Source: Gnetum montanum (lineage: Eukaryota > Streptophyta > Gnetopsida > Gnetales > Gnetaceae). Taken from it: a stretch of DNA of 62,000 bases. Positions 55,548-62,000 of the stretch are shown one piece after another. The position numbers and the translations under genes were made by a program. The stretch's first letter is position 1; every line of letters starts with the position of its first letter. The stretch lies in assembly GCA_015680685.1 (NCBI GenBank), contig MNCI01027002.1:1-62000 (forward strand), read 5' to 3'. The notes under the pieces are model-generated. The model saw only the letters and a program-made list of their open reading frames with translations. It ran no database searches and was not told the origin of the DNA.

Positions 55548-58255
55548 AGTACCTAGAGGTGGTGGCTCCTCCATTGGCTACTTTCCTTTGTTGTGAGGCC
55601 ATTGAAATTTATAATGGTTGAGCAAAGCATACCATTTTTCCTCCTCCATCCTTAGGTCATGCACCATCTAGGCTGCTATGCTAATGTGTGCTAGAACTAG
55701 TACATCCCAAGGACATGGTAGTTGCAAAAACATTTGATTTGCCTTGATGTACCATGTCATGAACTACCGTTGGTCCTTCTCGAAGGTGCTAGATTTATTG
55801 CATAGCTCATGATAGTTTATTAATCTCTAAGCTAGGTTCGAGGCTAGATCTTTCTATCCCTGGTAGCTAGCTTTGACCACCTCTAATTCCAAATTTCACT
55901 TGTAACTTTTACAAAACATCCTTTTGATCTACAAACTCCTTCTCATACAATGCATAGGTGGTTGCCACTTTCCTTTCCAACTCACTTTTAGGATGAACTT
56001 ATATTAACATGGCAATGTTGGCATATCTAAAGTTAGACAACGCCATGTATTTCTTCAAATCTTCTATTCATAGGTCCTTATTTTTAACTTTTTCTGGGTG
56101 GATCATGGCATAATTTTCTAAAATGGCCTACTATTCAAAATTTTGTGCTACCAAGGAGCTAATGTGGGCCTTGGCCATCTTGATTTAATTTTCATTAATT
56201 TCCTTATACATGCCAACCTGCTTATGGAAGTGTTCTTTTAAGTTCTCATGTTTCTTGGCCTCATTTTGCCATGTGCTGATTTTTATTACTATCTTCTAGC
56301 AAATATTTCATATCTCTTTCATGGAGAGGGTTATATTTTCTTGGTCCAATCTATTCATATCCTAGCTAACCCTCACTAGTTGTTCCCTCAATTGGTGAAC
56401 ACTCTCTTCCGAGATGTTCTTTTGGTTTTTCACTATGGTCAACGAAGCATTCTCTTTAGAAAGATGCTTATTTTCTCCTTGAATAGCAATCAATGCCTTT
56501 TTATGTAGATGAGTTCATGCATCTACAGTAGAGGCATTCTAGACCATCATCTCCTTTGCTTGCTTTGCAACTACTCTCTCCTTTTCTAGCTTGGTAAGAT
56601 CCTCTATTGAGAACTACTCTAGTTGGTCTAGTATGATGAAATGGTTAGGATCCCATTGTTCAGCTTGTAGGGCAACCAGCTCCTCTTACAATCTTTGCAT
56701 CATAGTTTCTGCATGCTTAACTTCTACCATGATCAAATTTCCTTTTGTGGTGATGAGGTTAGACTGTGCTATAGTGACATCACTGAGGATGTCAAACAAA
56801 GTGATCATCACTTGACCTATCTACAATAAATGATCAAGCACATCCTTATACATTGCAGGAGTCATGGAGATCTTGGCTAGCATTTGTGCATCTCTAGTCC
56901 CTACCAGATTAGTTAGAGGTACAACATGAACATTGAACAATTCCTTGATGTGATTAGTGATCACCTCTACTGTGCCTGCTACATCCTCATGTTATAGCAC
57001 CACGATTTTCCAAAGTGACTTGAAAGGATGCAGCATTTCCAAAGATTTGGAAAAACCATTAGGATCACCCTCCTCATAACTGAATTGAGATCTTTCCCCT
57101 TCTTGGATCAGTTAATATGGTGGGCTATACAACATCATCCATAACCCAAAAGCTATTGGCCTCATCCCTACTTCCCTAGCTGATGGTTTCAATGACTCAT
57201 TGCAAGTGGCTCATTGATGGTCTATAATCTTGTGATAGTGGTGGTACAACTTATGCTTATGGGTTTTGATTAGGATCTTATTATGTTTTAGTTCTTGGTT
57301 CTACCTCCTTTGTAGCTTCTTACTTCTCACCAAAATCTTTTATTGGGGTTGTGATTTTGAGAAGTTCTACAAAGGAGGCATGTTGAGCCTTTCGAAGGAT
57401 ATCATTGGTATATCTTAAGATTCTTGTGTGCTTGCATAGCTTTCTAATTAGATAGGGAAATGGAAGTGTTGGTCTCCTTGACATTGTTTTCTAGAACCAT
57501 TGCTGAATTTTCATGAAGTAGTACTGGGGAAGGTTAACTAAAAATTTTTCCATTAAAATGGTACTTCCACTTACCACATAGGTAGAAATTTGATTAAGCC
57601 CTTTGGTGGGAAATAGGTGGTATGTCCTGATCTTAAAGTAAGTTCTCTCTTCCAAGGTCATCTCATGGTATGATTTATCTTCTTTTTCTATATGCCCACT
57701 TCAACCATAATTTCTTTGTTTTGGGGTTAGATCTAATGGATAGGTGAGAAACCTTGGCCCCTTCATTAGGTAGGTTGAGAGCTATAGCTATATCTTTGAC
57801 TACATAAGAGACATTCACCCCGTAGATATTTACAGTGGTACCTTTGTCCTTATTGTGCCAGAATTGATAGACTTCCCCTAGGTACCATTCACCATTGTTA
57901 GACATGATCAACCACAATGGGGATGCTTTGAGTTGTGTCCACAATGCTTTAGAAGTGACTTCCATGAAGAGACCAAATTTCATTTCCATAATGACCAAAG
58001 TGAATATGGACTCTTTTAATGTAGGAACAATGTAGTCAGGGGGCAACGTGAGATGTTGTCCTTATTTGGGAGCTAGTACGTCTATTGCCTCACCTTGGGT
58101 CAATTACTTAGTAGTAGGGGCCTCTTGATGGATACTAAAAAATTGGGCATACTTTTAGCATGTTTTGCTTGTTCTTCTTGTTAGCCGTGACCACCATGTG
58201 GATGCTTAGAGGCTCTCTACAAGGGTTCACCTTAAGCACCTCTTTTTGGGGCCAT
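55548..58255 (-). pseudogene. Coiled-coil ORF copy D (env position)
   Basis: Not recognised as a known family. ATG at 58255 (minus) opens MAPKRGA and is preceded by TTTGATTGTAG, as in copy B. A later open stretch (58046-57675) holds the N-terminal block: MEMKFGLFMEVTSKALWTQL, KASPLWLIMSNNGEWYLGEV, YQFWHNKDKGTTVNIYGVNV and LWLKWAYRKR. The middle (57100-55800) is coiled-coil-like on this strand. The C-terminal block (LPCPWDVLVLAHI, MVHDLRMEEEKWYALL, PMEEPPPLGT) lies at 55735-55560. The total is about 900 codons. It carries stops but one of the longest clean N-terminal domains. It has the same position as in copies A and C, just before the polypurine tract. Confidence 0.77.
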
Positions 58256-60370
58256 CTACAATCAAACAAAAACCAAGTGTTACCCAAGTTATGTTTATTA
58301 TCCTTAATCAATTTGTACCTTACTCATAACCTTAGTTCATTAAGCTCATTATGAATTTGATTGTAGGGTTAGTAAAATTTTCAAGAAAAAATCCCTCAAA
58401 AGGTATCTATCTCTTTCTACGTCCCATTGCAACTAGTGCATTTTTCATTATATGTGGCTTAAAATAATGGTTATAGGCCTAAGGTTTAGAAAAATTGGAC
58501 ATTTGACATTATTGTTAATGTTTTTTCATTATATGTCCTACAATTCTTAACATCCTTACCCTTAGAATACCTTTTTGGTGATAACAAATTTTAACAAATC
58601 GACATAAAGTTTGCATGCTTGCAAACCCCCCTCCCCCACACCACAACTAAGTTGAACACTCTAGGTTTAGATAGATTCAAATGGTATGGAAATCAAAGCA
58701 TTAGAGAGCTAGACATTGCAAGTGGAAGATGGAGGCATAGAGCTTTAAGTCATGAGAAGAAAAACTCGCAACAACTCCCCTAGTAACAAATGAGAGAAAT
58801 GAAGTTAATGTTGCATAAGGGTCAATTATATATAATTTTTTTTAGACTCAATGTTAGGTACACAACATCAAGTTAGACCCGATGTCAAGGTTTAAAAGTT
58901 ATGATTTTTATGGGGCTCAAGCATATGCAAATTGAAGCTCTAGGTTTGATTGGAAGGTTGAAAGTTAAATTTTGCAGTTTGGGTAAGTGGAAAAATTAAT
59001 TGGAGGCACTGAAAGTAGGATAAGGTGAAGTTTTCAATGGTAAAAGTACAAGAATGAGCAAGAAAAAGGACATTGAAAGCCTGATTGTGGGATAGAGTAT
59101 GTTCATGATAAGGGAAACAATAAAATATAATCATTGGAGTGCATGGAAGGTGAAAACTGATGTGGTCATGTTAAACAAGTACAAATCACAAAAGTTACAC
59201 AAGTGGATCCTCCCCAAAGGAAATACACATGTTAAAACCCTCGAATTGAGATAATTACTTCATATTACACAAAACCACAAGTTATGAACATTCAAACAAT
59301 GAGATGGGATGAATTGAAGAAGGGATCATAGAAATTAGGAAATGTGGTATCTTACCATGGTCATAATGAAACCTTGTGTGTTACTAACGGTTAAATAACG
59401 ACATGTCCTTATTTCCAAGATCCAAACCAGGTCCAAACCACCTTTCAATGACACCACATTGTTTAATCCCATTGACAAACAACCATAGGACTATCGAAGT
59501 TGCAAGGAGTAACATCACTTGGCATTTTGTCCATGGGAGGAGCGTTATGATGGCACAATTATTATTATTTTTGATGGTTCTATGAAGCCACCAACCTTCA
59601 AGCATGGGTACATGTCTTTCCATTGGGATCCACAAAAGCTTATTTAGTGTCATGTGAAGTTTCTCTTACTCTCATTTTTCGTTAGATCTACAAGGATATG
59701 GTTACAACCTCATCAACATGATAGAACATATAGAAGTAGTTAAAGAGAATCGACAAATCCCCTTGATGTCACACCCTTTACATTCCCTCTTAGTTCTATA
59801 CTCTTCCATTTATACATAATGATTATGAACTTATTTAGAGTTTGGATGATGAAAAAGGTTACCATTATGACTAGAGCAAGAACCTCTTATTAGTGGAATG
59901 GCTGAATGGATGTCATGGTCACAATGTTTGAATAATCAGTTCCTTGTGACTCAATAACATAGAGCAAAAACCTCACCTCAATGAGCAACATGGTCAATAG
60001 TGTGATTACATATAAGGAAAATTAAAACAACAACAAAAAAGAATAGGAAAATGATAAAAAATTGTAAAACAAAAAGATAAAGAGTACTTAAAAATCCTAA
60101 AGATTATAATGGGGGTAACCTCCATGACTAAACATTTGGTCATGGCTAAGATTAATAAGTGGATGAAAGGGATCCATGCACGTAAGAAACATTGGGAACC
60201 CTTCATGCCCAAGCTACTAAGTGCCTTTTGGAGGTGTGGTGGTTAGGTAGAAAAATTATTGATCACACACCTGATTGTTATATGTATGGTGGGTTAGGAT
60301 ATGAGGTGTGTTAACATTATGGATGGTTGGCCCATGAGTGCACCATTGATTATGAGGTGGCATGCATGGA
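58256..60370 (-). other. Noncoding spacer of element D
   Basis: No coding motif. Block similarity to the E1/E2 spacer is visible around 59200 (GATCCTCCCCAAAG) and 59760 (GATGTCACACCCTTT). The 60020-60090 AAAACAA-rich zone matches 35395-35512. Confidence 0.65.
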
Positions 60371-62000
60371 TTTATTCATATTTTTACATTTGTAGATTCA
60401 TTATTTGGATGTGGAATTAGAGGACTAATGGATGGTGGCCTTTGTCTACTATTGAAGGATGTTGGTTGAGATAAGGAAGGAGATGCACCAGATGGACATT
60501 GTACTAGCTTGGTTGATGTGGTGGGTGCATGTGTGGTTTGTTTTGGCTTATGACCTTTTCTCCAGAAGGGACATTTTTGATGTTGGAGTTGGGACCCACT
60601 AGTGTCAATGTGTCTTTGGATATTTACAGCATATGTAGCATTCATTGGTTGATATTGAGGTGTTAAACCTTCTTGACTTAGTGGTAGTAGCACATAAAGA
60701 GCTGGATGATGAGAATATCGAGGGTAGGTTAGATGGTAAGAGGCATGAGGTGGTGATCATTTAGGGGATGTCATGTATTGATGGTACTTGGGAGAGTGGT
60801 AGTGGCAATTTGAAGTGAAGGATGCTAAACTAGTTGAAGAAACAAGATGTTGAGCATAATATCCATGAGGTTTCAACAGGTGCGACTAATTTGGTGGTGG
60901 CCTATCCCATGACTATGGTTGTTGCCACTATGGTTGAGGATGTTGAGGTTGGTAATAAGTACCCATAGGATGGTATGATTGGTTATGGGACTATTTATAA
61001 TTACCTTGTGGAAGAGGAAATCTCTTGAGCATGTGCTTTTGCACAAACTTTGGATTTAAGGCACCTACCCAATACTCCTGTACATGCAACAATATAGGGT
61101 ATTGGCCCTTTGGATGGTCATATATGCATAGTTTGCATCCATCATCTTCATCTATGGTAGAGTCTTTAGCCTCACTTTCATCAACCATTCTTTTGGTCTA
61201 CTGAAAAATGTTCCTAACTATTTCTTGATTTTGTATGCTTTATTGATTTTGATCACCTAACATGTGTTGCATGAGCTTCTCCACAACTATCTCAACAAGA
61301 GTTGTGACAATATCATTTATCCATTTGGACATCTTATTAAACTTTGCTTCTAAATCATCTAGAGACTCCTTTTTTGGAAAAGTGTGTTGTGGGATCATCT
61401 TATCAAAGGTAGTTTCATTCTCCTTACCATAAATTTGGACCTCCTTCAATTGATGAGTTATGTACCATTGACATTTCTCAACATTCTCCCATTTGCATAT
61501 CTCTCCTTTTTCTTTTACCATACATGTTATTAGCTCTTTGATATAATGGCCTAGGGGCTCATATAATTGCCCTGGGGCATGTATTCCAAGGGTTGCCCTT
61601 GTTTCATTATGAAGTCCATCTATGATGTGGTAAAGTTTCTCTTCCTTGGAGAAACCATGGCCTAGGCATCAATTCAGTAAGGCATAATATCTATTTAAGG
61701 CCGTGTCCAAGGGTTCATGTTGTTCTTGTTTCCACTCTTGGATTTGTCTCCTCAAATTGGACACTCTTTAATAGGTTTGTTATCTCTTGTTGAAAAGTTC
61801 TAGCTTGTAGACCATTATCAAATTGAATTTAGTTTTAACGATCGACACCACACTTTGGCTCTATCAATTAATATTCTAGGAAAGAGCTTAAGCTTTTGCC
61901 ACTCACTTTCCATGTTGTAGAAGGTGCAAGCATCATGGAAGACTTGTAAATTATGTTATGGATTTGAATCATAACCCCCTACAAATTTTGAAATATTATT
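60371..62000 (-). pseudogene. gag of element D, partial at window edge
   Basis: Reading leftward from the window edge: FVGGYDSNP-like start of the gag domain, then VFHDACTFYNMESEWQKLKL (near 61960-61890) and many shifts through 61500. An open part follows at 61521-61240 (EVQIYGKENETTFDKMIPQH, ESLDDLEAKFNKMSKWIND). The Cys/His cluster appears as CKLCIYDHPKGQYP near 61150-61090, with the last Cys replaced. The Pro/Gln/Ser-rich tail ends at 60376. It is more diverged from E1 than E2 is. Its N-terminus lies outside the window. Confidence 0.75.

Larger units (their letters stand above)
54531..62000 (-). mobile_element. Element D: gag + coiled-coil ORF, no pol (continues beyond window)
   Basis: Read on the minus strand: gag (62000-60371), a noncoding spacer, the coiled-coil ORF (58255-55548), the polypurine block and the 3' LTR (55333-54531). 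Gag passes almost directly into post-integrase-type sequence (CATTTGGTCATGGCTAAG near 60130-60150), so protease, RT, RNase H and integrase are missing. This is a third arrangement of the family, distinct from E1/E2 and F. The 5' LTR lies outside the window. Confidence 0.82.

Overview
This is repeat-rich plant nuclear DNA. The window is dominated by old, broken LTR retrotransposons around one small low-copy island that carries a GH19 chitinase gene and a chitinase gene fragment. Retroelement reading frames are crowded with TAG/TAA stops at Gln positions and with CG-to-TG/CA changes, the pattern expected of heavily methylated plant DNA. Large, slowly purged, nested Ty3/gypsy and Ty1/copia debris suggests a large-genome seed plant, most likely a gymnosperm. 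That assignment is an inference and not proven by the sequence. There is a 212-base assembly gap (42773-42984) and a single ambiguous base (22608).

Layout. 1-3450 (+): the 3' part of a decayed Ty1/copia element (integrase, RT, RNase H, polypurine tract, start of the 3' LTR). 3450-6415: AT-rich, no gene. 6416-9474 (+): copy A of a Ty3/gypsy family, retaining a 3'-located coiled-coil ORF, polypurine tract and LTR. 9476-15165 (+): Ty3/gypsy gag-protease-RT-RNaseH-integrase remnant (element F), followed by a noncoding spacer and coiled-coil ORF copy B (17323-20098). 20359-23096: a short non-autonomous LTR element with two 1.15-kb LTRs around about 0.4 kb. 23097-25440: dispersed repeats R1 and R2. 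25440-31600: the CpG-rich island with a GH19 fragment (26590-26992) and a two-exon, lesion-bearing class II-type chitinase gene (28978-30671). 32320-32512 (-): a tRNA-derived SINE-like sequence. 32829-40290 (-): element E1, LTR-gag-protease-LTR without RT, RNase H or integrase. 40505-40870 (+): a decayed RRM (hnRNP H/F-like) gene fragment. 42124-45058 (+): coiled-coil copy C with its LTR. 45684-52692 (-): element E2, same design as E1, with a 5-bp target duplication. 52755-54530: second copies of R2 (inverted) and R1. 54531-62000 (-): element D, with LTR, coiled-coil ORF and gag but no pol, running off the right edge.

The five gypsy-type elements form one extended family. They share LTR ends (TGATGA...CACTCATCA), a GAGGATGAG...GGGGG polypurine block and a common gag or 3' ORF. 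Where visible (E1), the primer binding site matches the 3' end of tRNA-Asp, as in Athila/Tat-type elements. F retains pol. E1 and E2 share a pol deletion, and D lost protease and pol but keeps the extra ORF. The most interesting item is that extra ORF. It has about 900 codons in the env position, a conserved N-terminal block, a long coiled coil and a conserved C-terminal block. It occurs in four copies, and three of them have a splice-acceptor-like sequence directly before the start codon. I cannot assign it to a known protein family by eye.
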